From Corynebacterium falsenii (GTDB lineage: Bacteria; Actinomycetota; Actinomycetes; Mycobacteriales; Mycobacteriaceae), in NCBI RefSeq assembly GCF_020099275.1, contig NZ_CP083646.1, positions 1,984,001-2,048,000 of the forward strand: DNA of 64,000 bases, read 5' to 3'. Below, piece by piece: positions 17,696 to 26,034 of this stretch. Each line of letters opens with the position of its first letter. Within the stretch, counting starts at the first letter, position 1. Under the pieces are notes generated by a model that was given only the letters and a program-made list of their open reading frames with translations, was not told where the DNA came from and ran no database searches. The position numbers were made by a program, and so were the translations under genes.

Positions 17696-18463
17696 GTGAA
17701 GGGACACGAGAAACCGGGTCAGGGTATAGCGGGCCAGGGCAAACCGGCCCAGGTCAAACCGCCCCAGGGCAAAGAGGCCGACCGGGTGCTGCTGGTCGAG
17801 GACGATGTCCCATTGGCCAACGCCGTCATGGTGAACTTTAAAGCTAGGGGCTACGACATCAAGGTCGCCACCACGGCCAGTCAGGCGCTGAAGATCGTCG
17901 GCTCGTGGCAGCCCAGCGTTATCTTGTTGGATCTGGGCCTGCCGGACCTCAGCGGCCTGGAGGTGCTGCGCTCGGTGCGCAAGTGGAGCGAGCTGCCTAT
18001 CATCGTGGTCTCCGCGCGGCACGACGAGCCGGGGAAGATCAATGCCCTCGATGAAGGCGCCGACGACTACATCACCAAGCCGTTCTCGGTCGGTGAGCTG
18101 CTCGCCCGAGTGCGCGCGGTGTTGCGCCGCGCGCCTGCCGAGAAGGAAGAGGAAAAGCCGATCATCACGACTTCGGACAAGCGCGTGGTGTTCAACTTGC
18201 AGAACTCCACCGTGACGGTGGAAGGCCAGGACGTGCACCTCACCCCGCGCGAATGGGGAATCATCGAATATTTGCTGCGCCACCGTGGACAGCTGGTGAA
18301 CAAGACCGATCTGCTCCAGGCGGTGTGGGGGCAGGCCTACTCCAAGGAGACCAATTACCTGCGGGTGTACATGTCTCAGCTGCGTCAGAAGCTGGAGGAG
18401 GACCCGGGGCACCCGCAGTACCTGGTGACGGAACTGGGTGTGGGTTATCGGATGGTGCTGTAG
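17696..18463 (+). CDS. kdpE: KdpE, OmpR-type response regulator
   Basis: 255 residues from GTG 17696. Residues about 29-150 form the receiver domain (VLLVEDD, phospho-accepting Asp79 in LLDLGLPD, Lys in ITKPFSVGEL) and about 160-255 the winged-helix DNA-binding domain (LTPREWGIIEYLL, LGVGYRMVL). The first 28 residues are an unusual Gly/Gln/Lys/Pro-rich repeat (GQGKPAQVKPPQGK) absent from typical KdpE. Upstream, GTGAAGGAGATG is repeated in tandem with a 15-bp period, giving two ribosome sites in a row; only the second leads to an in-frame GTG. It activates the kdp operon when phosphorylated. Confidence 0.95.
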   Translation: MKGHEKPGQGIAGQGKPAQVKPPQGKEADRVLLVEDDVPLANAVMVNFKARGYDIKVATTASQALKIVGSWQPSVILLDLGLPDLSGLEVLRSVRKWSELPIIVVSARHDEPGKINALDEGADDYITKPFSVGELLARVRAVLRRAPAEKEEEKPIITTSDKRVVFNLQNSTVTVEGQDVHLTPREWGIIEYLLRHRGQLVNKTDLLQAVWGQAYSKETNYLRVYMSQLRQKLEEDPGHPQYLVTELGVGYRMVL

Positions 18464-18488
18464 GTCTGCAGGCTAATCGATACGCGCC

Positions 18489-18848
18489 TTATTCGGCCCG
18501 CGCCCGACTGCTGATCCGATGAGCACACTCCGCCGGGTCATCAACGGAAACGATGAGCCGCGAGAATCGCTCGCTCGCCAGTTCAATCACCACGGCGTTC
18601 TCGTAGCCGTTGACATTCCAGAACTGCCGTTCCCCATCCGCGTGGAAGGTCCCCGCCAGCTTCTGCCCCATCCGCAAGCCAGGCCCTCGCCATCCTTTTC
18701 CTTCATATTTGACGCCAGAGTCATGCGTTGCCCCACGGACGTGCTCCCATGGAACTTGGATCTGCCTGGTGAAGGACCAGAGCTTGTTCAGTCCGAGGGG
18801 TTCCACGATGAGAGATCGCTCGGTCAATCGAATCGCGTTGTCATTCAT
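18489..18848 (-). CDS. PH-like domain protein, conserved hypothetical
   Basis: 119 residues from ATG 18848. This start has GGAG six bases upstream, whereas the ATG at 18854 directly abuts it. The sequence is mostly beta strands closing with a helix, as in small bacterial PH-like domains (IQVPWEHVRGAT, FWNVNGYENAVVIELA, RLIVSVDDP). There are no membrane spans. It lies 45 bp downstream of a TetR regulator on the same strand, probably as one transcript, and converges with kdpE with a 25-bp gap. No function is known to me. Confidence 0.75.
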   Translation of the reverse strand: MNDNAIRLTERSLIVEPLGLNKLWSFTRQIQVPWEHVRGATHDSGVKYEGKGWRGPGLRMGQKLAGTFHADGERQFWNVNGYENAVVIELASERFSRLIVSVDDPAECAHRISSRARAE

Positions 18849-18893
18849 GATCATCTCCAGTCGCTTGCGTTTGTTTGTGTTGCCGCCGGGGTG

Positions 18894-19277
18894 TCAGTGG
18901 GTGTCCAATAGTCGACGTGCCCGGGACAGCACGTGATCGCCGAGAGATTCTGAATCATCGCCAAAGAGTCGCCCTGCAGCTCTGAGAGAGAGGTCGTAGA
19001 GCCGCTGATCCGTCGGTGCCAATTCAACGAGAACGACGAGCAGGAAGTCCCGCATCTCCTCTTCCGACACCGCCTGGGTGGTTCCCTCGACGACCATCTC
19101 CAAAGCCGACCTGCACAGCCCGTGCTTTGATCCGAAGATCTTGTAGAAGCTCGCTCGGTTGAGGCCGATTTCCTTAAGGGCGGTGTCCACTGGAACCGAG
19201 TCGAAGCCTCGTGCCCCGAAGAGCCTGATGGCTCCGTCTAGTACCGTCTTCTCGTCAAACTCCCGTGGCCGTCCCAT
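18894..19277 (-). CDS. Short TetR-family transcriptional regulator
   Basis: 127 residues, starting MGRPREFDEKTVLDGAIRLF. The DNA-binding helices are complete (VPVDTALKEIGLNRASFYKIFGSKHGLCRSALE, given here split over residues about 28-60). The ligand-binding half is only about 65 residues, against roughly 130 in a typical TetR, so the protein is either a natural short form or has lost its C-terminal end. The frame is open much further upstream through two tRNA genes, which is chance. A textbook promoter ending six bases before the ATG makes the message leaderless. Its target is probably itself and the PH-like gene downstream. Confidence 0.85.
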   Translation of the reverse strand: MGRPREFDEKTVLDGAIRLFGARGFDSVPVDTALKEIGLNRASFYKIFGSKHGLCRSALEMVVEGTTQAVSEEEMRDFLLVVLVELAPTDQRLYDLSLRAAGRLFGDDSESLGDHVLSRARRLLDTH

Positions 19278-19283
19278 AGTTTC

Positions 19284-19312
19284 AGAATATTTATTCCAGA
19301 ACGAACTGTCAA
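19284..19312 (-). promoter_or_regulatory. Promoter and operator of the TetR gene
   Basis: On the minus strand TTGACA (19312-19307) and TATTCT (19289-19284) are 17 bp apart; the ATG begins six bases after the -10. A symmetric GAATA-AA-TATTC (19296-19285) covers the -10 and is the best candidate operator for the encoded repressor. Confidence 0.7.
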
Positions 19313-19509
19313 CAACTTCGGTGAGATTCCTCCTATGCGCGAAGCCCCTACAAAATTTCGAAACCCATGCGAAGACCCATGTGAAGAACGAAAACCCGGT
19401 GAAGTACGGAAACCCAGTGGACTCGGGGACTACAGAACGAAAAATGACCCCTGACCCCACACAGAACCCCAATCGAATCCCCCACCCCGCCAAACACACA
19501 AGCAATACG

Positions 19510-19568
19510 CAAAAAGCAGCACGGTCTGCCCGATGGATCATTGTGATCCTCAGGCAGACCGTGCTGCT
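19510..19568 (-). terminator. Intrinsic terminator of the tRNA-Gln/tRNA-Glu unit
   Basis: Perfect 16-bp stem (19515-19530 with 19553-19568) topped by a second perfect stem GGATCA-ttg-TGATCC (19535-19549). On the minus strand it is followed by TTTTT. It begins 7 bp past the end of the tRNA-Glu gene. Confidence 0.88.
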
Positions 19569-19574
19569 CAAATG

Positions 19575-19647
19575 TACCCCGTACGGGATTTGAACCCGTG
19601 TTACCGGCGTGAGAGGCCGACGTCCTAGGCCGCTAGACGAACGGGGC
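19575..19647 (-). tRNA. tRNA-Glu (CUC), second copy
   Basis: Identical over all 73 nt to the copy at 10086-10158. It is directly followed by a strong terminator and preceded, one base away, by tRNA-Gln on the same strand. Confidence 0.96.
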
Positions 19648-19648
19648 G

Positions 19649-19720
19649 CTGGCCTACCAGGACTCGAACCTAGAATGACGGTACCAGAAACCGTAGTGTT
19701 GCCAATTACACCATAGGCCA
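19649..19720 (-). tRNA. tRNA-Gln (CUG)
   Basis: On the minus strand it starts TGGCCTATGGTGTAATTGG, has anticodon loop TTCTGGT (anticodon CUG), T-loop GGTTCGAGTC and ends TAGGCCAG, 72 nt without CCA. The acceptor stem pairs fully and the discriminator base is G. It is co-oriented with gltX (145 bp upstream) and tRNA-Glu. Confidence 0.96.
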
Positions 19721-19864
19721 TCGTTCGCGTTAAGCTCGGCCTTCCCGTTTCCGGTTGAGCCTCGCTCGCAACGAGGGTTAATATAACCAGATTCGGGAAT
19801 TACAAGCAAATCAGCAGGTCAGGCCCCGCAAACCCCGCAGAACCTCGCAGACCCCCGCAGCACC

Positions 19865-21355
19865 TTAAGCCTGCGCCTGGTACGGCGTCTGCTCCAGCGC
19901 CTTCTTCAGCCGCGCCACCGTCGATGCCTTCCCCAGCAGCTCCATGGACTCGAACAGCGGCGGGGAGACCGCAGCGCCCGAAATGGCCACACGCAGCGCA
20001 CCATAGGCCTTGCGCGGCTTCAGCTCCATCTGTTCGATCAGTGTGGACTGCAGTACCGATTCGATCTTTTCCGTCACGAACTCTTCCTCCCCCAGCGCCT
20101 CGAGCTTCTCAATCGAAACCTGCAGCACCTCAACCGCGTCTTCCTTAAGGTTCTTCTTCGCAGACTTCTCGTCCAGCACCAAGTCCTCGTCGGAGGTCAC
20201 CAGGAACCGCAGCAGGCCATCGGCGTCGCCCAGCATCTTGATGCGCGTCTGCACCAGTTCCGCAGCGAAGGCGAACTTATCTGCCGGGTAGTCGTTCGGG
20301 AAGTCCTTGTACTCCTCCAGGTACGCACGCAGCCGTGCCGTGAAGTCGTCCAGCTCCAGCAGACGGATGTGATCGGCGTTGATCGCCTCCAGCTTCTTCT
20401 GGTCGAACCGAGCCGGGTTGGGCTTCACGTCCGCCACGTCGAAGTTGTCGATCAACTGCTGCATCGTGAAGATGTCCTCATCTGCGGACAGCGACCAGCC
20501 CAGCAGCGACAGGTAGTTCAGCATGCCCTCGGGGATGATGCCGGCGTCGCGGTGGTTGAACAGGTTGGATTCCGGGTCGCGCTTGGAGAGCTTCTTGTTG
20601 CCCTCCCCCATCACGAACGGCAGGTGGCCGAACTCGGGGACCTGCTTGGCCACGCCGATGCGCACCAGCGCTTCATAGAGTGCGATCTGTCGCGGCGTGG
20701 AGGGCAGCAGGTCCTCACCGCGCAGCACGTGGGTGATCTCCATGAGGGCGTCGTCCACCGGGTTGACCAGCGTGTAGAGCGGCTGGCCGTTGGAGCGCGC
20801 CACCACGAAGTCCGGCACCGTCTTGCCGTCCACGCTCATGTGGCCGCGCACGAGGTCCTCCCACTCGTACGTGCGGCCTTCAGGCATGCGCAGGCGCCAC
20901 ACGGGCTGGCGCCCCTCGGCCTCGAACGCGGCGATCTGCTCGTCGGTGAGGTCGCGGTCGTAGTTGTCGTAGCCGAGCTTGGGGTCGCGTCCCGCGGCCT
21001 TGTGGCGCTCCTCGACCTCGGCCGGGGTGGAGTAGGCCGGGTAGACTTCGCCAGCTTCCTTCAGCTTGTCTAGGACGTCCGCGTAGATGTCCATGCGCCA
21101 GGACTGCCGGTAGGGCTCGTGCGGGCCGCCCACGTCCACGCCTTCGTCCCAGTCGAGGTTGAGCCAGCGCAGGGAGTCGATGATGGCCTGGTAGCTTTCC
21201 TCGCTGTCTCGCTTCGCATCGGTGTCTTCGATGCGGAAGACCAGCTTGCCGCCGGTGTGGCGGGCGTAGGCCCAGTTGAACAGCGCTGTGCGCACCATTC
21301 CAACGTGGGGGGTTCCGGTGGGTGATGGGCAGAAACGTACGCGAACTTCACTCAT
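19865..21355 (-). CDS. gltX: Glutamyl-tRNA synthetase
   Basis: 496 residues, normal for bacterial GluRS. The class I signatures are present: [11 protein letters not shown] (residues 11-21, HIGH-type) and KKLSKR (KMSKS-type, about residue 258). The Rossmann and helical anticodon-binding domains follow in usual order. It charges tRNA-Glu; actinobacteria generally lack GlnRS, so this enzyme probably also misacylates tRNA-Gln for later amidation. The tRNA-Gln and tRNA-Glu genes directly downstream on the same strand fit this. Start ATG 21355. Confidence 0.98.
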   Translation of the reverse strand: MSEVRVRFCPSPTGTPHVGMVRTALFNWAYARHTGGKLVFRIEDTDAKRDSEESYQAIIDSLRWLNLDWDEGVDVGGPHEPYRQSWRMDIYADVLDKLKEAGEVYPAYSTPAEVEERHKAAGRDPKLGYDNYDRDLTDEQIAAFEAEGRQPVWRLRMPEGRTYEWEDLVRGHMSVDGKTVPDFVVARSNGQPLYTLVNPVDDALMEITHVLRGEDLLPSTPRQIALYEALVRIGVAKQVPEFGHLPFVMGEGNKKLSKRDPESNLFNHRDAGIIPEGMLNYLSLLGWSLSADEDIFTMQQLIDNFDVADVKPNPARFDQKKLEAINADHIRLLELDDFTARLRAYLEEYKDFPNDYPADKFAFAAELVQTRIKMLGDADGLLRFLVTSDEDLVLDEKSAKKNLKEDAVEVLQVSIEKLEALGEEEFVTEKIESVLQSTLIEQMELKPRKAYGALRVAISGAAVSPPLFESMELLGKASTVARLKKALEQTPYQAQA

Positions 21356-21379
21356 GGTTGTGTAGTTTACCCGTGCTTC

Positions 21380-22198
21380 TCATTGGCTTTCGGGCAGGTA
21401 CTCGCCCACGATGTCGCCGCGGTATCCCCGGCGGCGCAGGTCTTCGACCCACCGCCCCAGCGGCAGGGTGCCAGTTCCGGGTGCGCCGCGGCCGGGCAGA
21501 TCCGCCACCTGCACGTGCTCTGGCCCTTCACCGAGCTCGTCCATATCCGACGCCACCAGCTTCCAAAATTCCTCCTGCTCTTCTGGAGTGGCCAGTGCGC
21601 CCGCTGCTCGGGATTGTGAGTGGTGTGCGGCGTGGTTTGTGGCGTGGTTTGCGGCGAGATGATAGATGTCCAACAACAGCCCAGCCTGCGGCGCCGCGTC
21701 GAATAGTGCTCGGGCATCGCCGATGCTGCGGACGGGATAATCCTTCATGCCAGACAGCGGCTCCGCCATGACCGTCACGTCGCACCGCTCGGCCAGCCAT
21801 GCGCTGGCTTCGGCGAAGCGCTCCACCTGCGCGTCCGTAAGGCGGGGGCCACTGCGGCCCACGACGAGGTTGCAGCGGGGCAGGCTGGTGGCGTCGGATA
21901 TAGAGGCAACCGCGGAGAGATGAGCCGTGGACAGGGGTTCACGATGCAGAATGCCGCGCTCGCCGGCGGGCATATCGCCAGCCCAGAGGTTCATCGCGAC
22001 GAGCTGCTGGCCGTGGCTGTGCAGGGTGCCGGTGAGGTCGGCGATCTCGGCGGCGGACGGTTCCGGGGTCGCGAAGGGCCACCAGAGTTCCACGCGGCGC
22101 CACCCGCGGGAGCTGGCGTCGGCGAGTCCGGCCTGCCAGGAGGGATAGCCGATGGAGCAGTTGAGGGCGGTGAGCGCGGGCGATGATTCGGCGGTCAT
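21380..22198 (-). CDS. TIM-barrel sugar isomerase (hydroxypyruvate isomerase-like)
   Basis: 272 residues from ATG 22198. It resembles the xylose isomerase-like TIM-barrel superfamily, closest in feel to hydroxypyruvate isomerase (LNCSIGYPSWQA, VMAEPLSGMKDYP, LLLDIYHLAAN, GDIVGEYLPE). The metal-binding Glu (AEPL), Asp (LDIYH) and final Glu (GEY) are all in place. A His/Ala-rich insert sits near residues 185-200. It lies 24 bp upstream of gltX on the same strand and is divergent from an SDR gene. Exact substrate is unknown. Confidence 0.8.
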   Translation of the reverse strand: MTAESSPALTALNCSIGYPSWQAGLADASSRGWRRVELWWPFATPEPSAAEIADLTGTLHSHGQQLVAMNLWAGDMPAGERGILHREPLSTAHLSAVASISDATSLPRCNLVVGRSGPRLTDAQVERFAEASAWLAERCDVTVMAEPLSGMKDYPVRSIGDARALFDAAPQAGLLLDIYHLAANHATNHAAHHSQSRAAGALATPEEQEEFWKLVASDMDELGEGPEHVQVADLPGRGAPGTGTLPLGRWVEDLRRRGYRGDIVGEYLPESQ

Positions 22199-22206
22199 GG
22201 GAGCCA

Positions 22207-22241
22207 ATTGTACGAGGTCGCGGGGACGGCGCGGCTACACT
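22207..22241. promoter_or_regulatory. Back-to-back leaderless promoters
   Basis: TACAAT on the minus strand (22212-22207) lies exactly 8 bases before ATG 22198, and TACACT on the plus strand (22236-22241) lies exactly 8 bases before ATG 22250. Only 23 bp separate the two -10 boxes, so each promoter's -35 zone overlaps the other. Confidence 0.6.
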
Positions 22242-22249
22242 ACACAACC

Positions 22250-23032
22250 ATGGACGCAACCATGAATGCAGCGACAGACGCAGCGACAGAGCCAGCGATG
22301 GAGCCAACGATGGAGCCAACACCGCACAGCAAAGTGGCCGTGATCACGGGAGCTGGGGCGGGCCTGGGGCGGGCATTCGCACGGGCTCTGGCCACCGATG
22401 GCTGGACCGTGGCGGTGCTGGGGCGCACCGAGGCTACGCTCACCGAGACACTGGAGCTCTGCGACGGCAGTGGACACGTGAGCGTGACCTGCGACATCAC
22501 CGACGAAGCGCAGGTGCGCGACGCATTCGACCGCATCACCGGCGAGCTGGGGAGACTCGACGTGCTCATCAACAACGCGGGCATCCCGGGGCCGAAGGCT
22601 CCGCTGCATCAGGTGGATCTCTCCGCATTCGACGCCACCATGGCGACCAACTTCCGCGGGGCCTTCGTGTGCTCCCAGGCGGCGTTTGGGTGGATGGCCG
22701 CGCACGGGGGCGGTCGGATCATCAATAACGGTTCGATCGCTGGCCACGCGCCGCGGCCGCATGCTGCGGCATATGCGGCGTCGAAGGCGGCGATGGCGAG
22801 CCTGACCACGTCGATCGCCTTGGACGGGCGGGAGTACAACATCACCGCCACGGAGTTGGATATCGGAAATGCGCGCACGGAGCTGCTGGCAAACTTCACG
22901 GGAACGGAGCCGATGTTCGACGCCGATCATGCGGCCCAGGCGGTGGTGACCGTGGCGAACATGCCGCCGGAGGTGAGCGTGGATCAGTTGACGATCACCG
23001 CCGCGGGGATGCCGTACCTGGGGCGGGGTTAG
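22250..23032 (+). CDS. Short-chain dehydrogenase/reductase
   Basis: 260 residues from ATG 22250. Cofactor motif TGAGAGLGRAFA (about residues 30-41), NNAG (about 107-110), catalytic Ser in NGSIAG and YAASK (about 173-177) make it a classical SDR. The first 25 residues are a Met/Ala/Thr/Glu/Pro-rich repeat (ATEPAMEPTMEPTPH) outside the fold. The cofactor preference cannot be fixed, though Arg/Thr after the second strand (LGRTE) suits NADPH. The pairing with the divergent isomerase suggests a shared sugar-acid or keto-acid pathway; this is inference. Confidence 0.88.
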   Translation: MDATMNAATDAATEPAMEPTMEPTPHSKVAVITGAGAGLGRAFARALATDGWTVAVLGRTEATLTETLELCDGSGHVSVTCDITDEAQVRDAFDRITGELGRLDVLINNAGIPGPKAPLHQVDLSAFDATMATNFRGAFVCSQAAFGWMAAHGGGRIINNGSIAGHAPRPHAAAYAASKAAMASLTTSIALDGREYNITATELDIGNARTELLANFTGTEPMFDADHAAQAVVTVANMPPEVSVDQLTITAAGMPYLGRG

Positions 23033-23080
23033 GCGGGAGCAGTTGAGGTCAGGGCGGGGTACCCAAGTAGACTTGCCCGC

Positions 23081-24223
23081 ATGACCCACGAGCAGCGACC
23101 GGTAACCGCCCCGGACTTCCTGCTATCCCGCCCTGACCGGAGCATCCGCACGCAGGGTCGCGTGACCACGTACCCGGATCCTTTCGAAGCCTCCACGGCG
23201 CTGCGGAGCCAGGAAGCCGAGCTGATTGTTGGCGCCATTCCTTTCGATACGTCCCACCGCGCTGCACTGATGGTGCCGGAGAAGGTTGTGCGAACCGAGG
23301 GGCCGCTGGAACCGCCGGCGTACTTCCGCGGCACCAAGGCTGCGGAATCCCTGCAAGTGGAGGCCGTGGAGGCGGTGACGACACTGGCGGAGCACCGCGC
23401 CACGGTGGCGGCGGCGGTGTCCACGATTCAGCAGACCCGGTTGGACAAGGTCGTGCTGGCCAGGGCCGTGGATGTGGAATTCGCCGACGAGGTGGACCCG
23501 CTTCTCATCGCCGCCCGGCTGATTGACTTGTCCGCGCACCGGGATGGTTTCGCGGTGGATCTGAGCGCCACGGGCCGGGAGGAGCACGCGCATTCGATGT
23601 TCGTGGGCAGCTCGCCGGAGATGCTGATCCGTAAGAAGGGCCGCGAGGTCAGCGCGTTCCCGCTGGCTGGGTCGGCGGCGCGGACGGGCAACTTGGAGCG
23701 CGATCAAGCGACTGGGCGCAGCCTGCTGAGCAGCATGAAGGACCAGGTCGAGCATCAGTTCGTGGTGGACCACTACCGACGCACGCTCGAGCCGCTGTGC
23801 TCTAGGCTCTCGATCCCGCCGTATCCGGAGATCCACGAGACGAACGAGATGATCCACTTGGGCACCCGCGTGGAGGGCACCCTCAAGGACGATGGGTTCT
23901 CCGCTTTGGATTTGGCGCTGATGTTGCACCCCACTCCTGCCATTGGTGGTACTCCGACCGACGACGCCATCGGCATCATCGAACAGGTCGAACAGCCACG
24001 GGAGTTTTACGCGGGCGCAGTCGGCTGGTGCGACGCCGACGGCGACGGCGAGTTCATGGTGGCGATCCGGTGCTGTGTGGTGGAGGGCGCGTCGGCGCGG
24101 GCGTGGGCTGGCGGCGGCATCGTGGCTGACTCTTCCCCGGAGGACGAGGCCGCGGAAACCACCGCCAAGCTGCAGACGGTGCTGCGTGCGCTCAACGTGC
24201 CCGCTGCGATGCGCAACGTGTAG
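23081..24223 (+). CDS. Isochorismate synthase (MenF/EntC/DhbC family)
   Basis: 380 residues. The chorismate-binding domain occupies the C-terminal two thirds with the expected blocks: KVVLARAVDVEF, SPEMLIRKKGREVSAFPLAG, HPTPAIGGTP, EFYAGAVGWCDADGDGEF and the final AGGGIVADSSPEDE. It converts chorismate to isochorismate for menaquinone or a catechol siderophore; no partner genes for either are in the window. A TAGACT box 7 bases before the ATG suggests a leaderless message. The last codons run directly into an acyl-CoA dehydrogenase remnant in the same frame, separated only by the amber stop. Confidence 0.92.
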   Translation: MTHEQRPVTAPDFLLSRPDRSIRTQGRVTTYPDPFEASTALRSQEAELIVGAIPFDTSHRAALMVPEKVVRTEGPLEPPAYFRGTKAAESLQVEAVEAVTTLAEHRATVAAAVSTIQQTRLDKVVLARAVDVEFADEVDPLLIAARLIDLSAHRDGFAVDLSATGREEHAHSMFVGSSPEMLIRKKGREVSAFPLAGSAARTGNLERDQATGRSLLSSMKDQVEHQFVVDHYRRTLEPLCSRLSIPPYPEIHETNEMIHLGTRVEGTLKDDGFSALDLALMLHPTPAIGGTPTDDAIGIIEQVEQPREFYAGAVGWCDADGDGEFMVAIRCCVVEGASARAWAGGGIVADSSPEDEAAETTAKLQTVLRALNVPAAMRNV

Positions 24224-24280
24224 CGGATCTACGGCGGGACGAACGAGATCATGAAGGAGCTGATCGCCCGGAGCCTGTAG
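24224..24280 (+). pseudogene. C-terminal remnant of an acyl-CoA dehydrogenase
   Basis: Eighteen codons plus stop reading RIYGGTNEIMKELIARSL, the hallmark C-terminal end of acyl-CoA dehydrogenases, where it is normally preceded by Gln. Here the preceding codon is TAG, the stop of the isochorismate synthase, one base from CAG. Nothing else of the dehydrogenase is present. Confidence 0.85.
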
Positions 24281-24287
24281 GGGTTGG

Positions 24288-26021
24288 TTACCGGATGATC
24301 TTGCGCACCGTCTTGGCGGACTTGCCCATCAACAACCGGGTGAAATACGCCCGATCCTCCGGGCCGAACTTAAACCCAGCCGCCGCCCGACCACCACCAG
24401 ACCGCGACGCCGCCCGGCCACCAGCACCGGCACCGAACCCAGCAGCACCAGCACCGCCGGTGCCGAAGCCGGTTGTGCCAGACACCCGACCGAAACCACC
24501 CCGCGGACCAACAGCACCCGCAGCAGAACCACCACCAACACTCATCCCCGCGCCAGGGCCAGAGCCGGTGCCAAGACCAGGACCGGTGCCGGTGCTGACG
24601 CGCTGAGCCATCTGCCGGGAGACTTCCCGCGCCATCACCGCCTGACGCGCATGCTGCGGCAACTGCGGCAACCGCTGCCCCACACCACCACGAGATGCAC
24701 CCTGCCCACCAAACTTGGGTGCAGGCGACGAGGCAGACCGCTGACCCGAAGCCCGACCACCACCATCGGTCACCACCCCAGGCCGGGAAGCCACACCGCC
24801 ACCGGTGGCACCCACCCCACCGGCAGACGCAGGCGCCATCAAACCACCAGCAGACTGCGGGGACACCACCGGGGAGGGGGCCGGCTGCGACAGTCCACCG
24901 GATGCCGCCGGTGCCGTCGGCGCGGCACCCGTCACCGACGGTGCTTGAGGGGTGCTTGCAACCGGGGCGGGTTGGGCCGCCGAGGCCGCCACCGCCGCCT
25001 CGTTACCCCGACCAGCCGACCCGGCCGCGGCATCCGCGGCCTGCCCGAACGCATGGGTGGCGGTGCTGGCGGCCGTGGTGGTCAGACCCGTGATCTGGCT
25101 AATCGGCGTGACCGTGGAACCCTGCCCGACAGTGGAAGTGGTCAGCACTCCCCCACCGGTGTGGCCAACGATCGGCACCCCCAGGTTCATAATCGGTGGG
25201 CGAACGAGCTCGAGGGAGGGCTGCAGCTGGGTGGAGACGAACGTGGCGACGGCGGATTGTTCCGCTGCCAGTTTCGCCGCGGGGTCGGTGATGGTCGCGG
25301 TGGAGGCTTCGATGGCGTGTAGGGCCGCGAGGTTGGCCGTACGGATGGTGGGGAATTGAGCGACGGTGGTGGACATGATCTGGGCGTTGGCTGCGACGAT
25401 GCGTCCGGTGCGGACCACGGAGTCGATGGCTTCTCGTGCCATGTCGAATGATGTGCCTATGGTTGTGGCGCTGAGTTGGCGGCCAGCGGCGTCGAGCTGA
25501 TCCATGATCGACGATAACTGGGTAGATGCTTTCGCCCAGTCGCTGGATATGGCCAGCGGTGCGGCATCGTCGGTACTGAACGCGGCGATCAGTGCTTGCA
25601 GCGGCATCGTCGCTTCGGCGGCGGTGACCGGGTCGGTGTACATGAAATTATGGATGGTGTCTTGCGGTCGGGTATCGGCCACCATTGTGCTGAGGTCTTC
25701 GCACCGTGGCGCGTCGGAGTTGATGGAATCAAAGCTGTGCTGGTTATCCCGTTCCTGATCATCCAAACAATCCGTTTGTTGCCGGAGGTGGGTGGTGACC
25801 CATCCGATGTTCTTGCCCAAATATTCACAGGCCTTCAGACCGCACCCTGGCTGCGAGGCCCACAAGCTTTGGTGAACACCGAACGCGAGGTTCACAGCAG
25901 GCGAACCCGTGTATGGTTGTGCGGAGTTTACCCAAATTCTGGAAAAGGATTGGATGGCTGTTTCCGCTAAGTCAAGTTCCTCAGAAATGGACCGTAGTAA
26001 ATCTATTGAAAGCTTAAGCAT
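24288..26021 (-). CDS. PPE-like protein with disordered Gly/Ala/Pro-rich C-terminus
   Basis: 577 residues with GGGGGAAAT before the ATG. Residues 1-270 are helical, with a Trp and long amphipathic helices (ISEELDLAETAIQSFSRIWV, later FDMAREAIDSVVRTGRIVAA), and I read this as a PPE-like domain of the kind exported or displayed by type VII secretion in Corynebacteriales. Residues about 320-550 are low complexity: Gly, Ala, Ser, Pro and Gln. A conserved-looking basic tail (PEDRAYFTRLLMGKSAKTVR) closes it. No signal peptide. It starts 13 bp after the lipoprotein gene on the same strand, so the two form an operon. No T7SS machinery is in the window. The family call is moderate. Confidence 0.65.
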   Translation of the reverse strand: MLKLSIDLLRSISEELDLAETAIQSFSRIWVNSAQPYTGSPAVNLAFGVHQSLWASQPGCGLKACEYLGKNIGWVTTHLRQQTDCLDDQERDNQHSFDSINSDAPRCEDLSTMVADTRPQDTIHNFMYTDPVTAAEATMPLQALIAAFSTDDAAPLAISSDWAKASTQLSSIMDQLDAAGRQLSATTIGTSFDMAREAIDSVVRTGRIVAANAQIMSTTVAQFPTIRTANLAALHAIEASTATITDPAAKLAAEQSAVATFVSTQLQPSLELVRPPIMNLGVPIVGHTGGGVLTTSTVGQGSTVTPISQITGLTTTAASTATHAFGQAADAAAGSAGRGNEAAVAASAAQPAPVASTPQAPSVTGAAPTAPAASGGLSQPAPSPVVSPQSAGGLMAPASAGGVGATGGGVASRPGVVTDGGGRASGQRSASSPAPKFGGQGASRGGVGQRLPQLPQHARQAVMAREVSRQMAQRVSTGTGPGLGTGSGPGAGMSVGGGSAAGAVGPRGGFGRVSGTTGFGTGGAGAAGFGAGAGGRAASRSGGGRAAAGFKFGPEDRAYFTRLLMGKSAKTVRKIIR

Positions 26022-26034
26022 ATTTCCCCCATCT

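Noticed and set aside
16973..18412. 479-codon open frame antisense to kdpD and kdpE
   Set aside because: It crosses two well-supported genes and has no recognisable domain.
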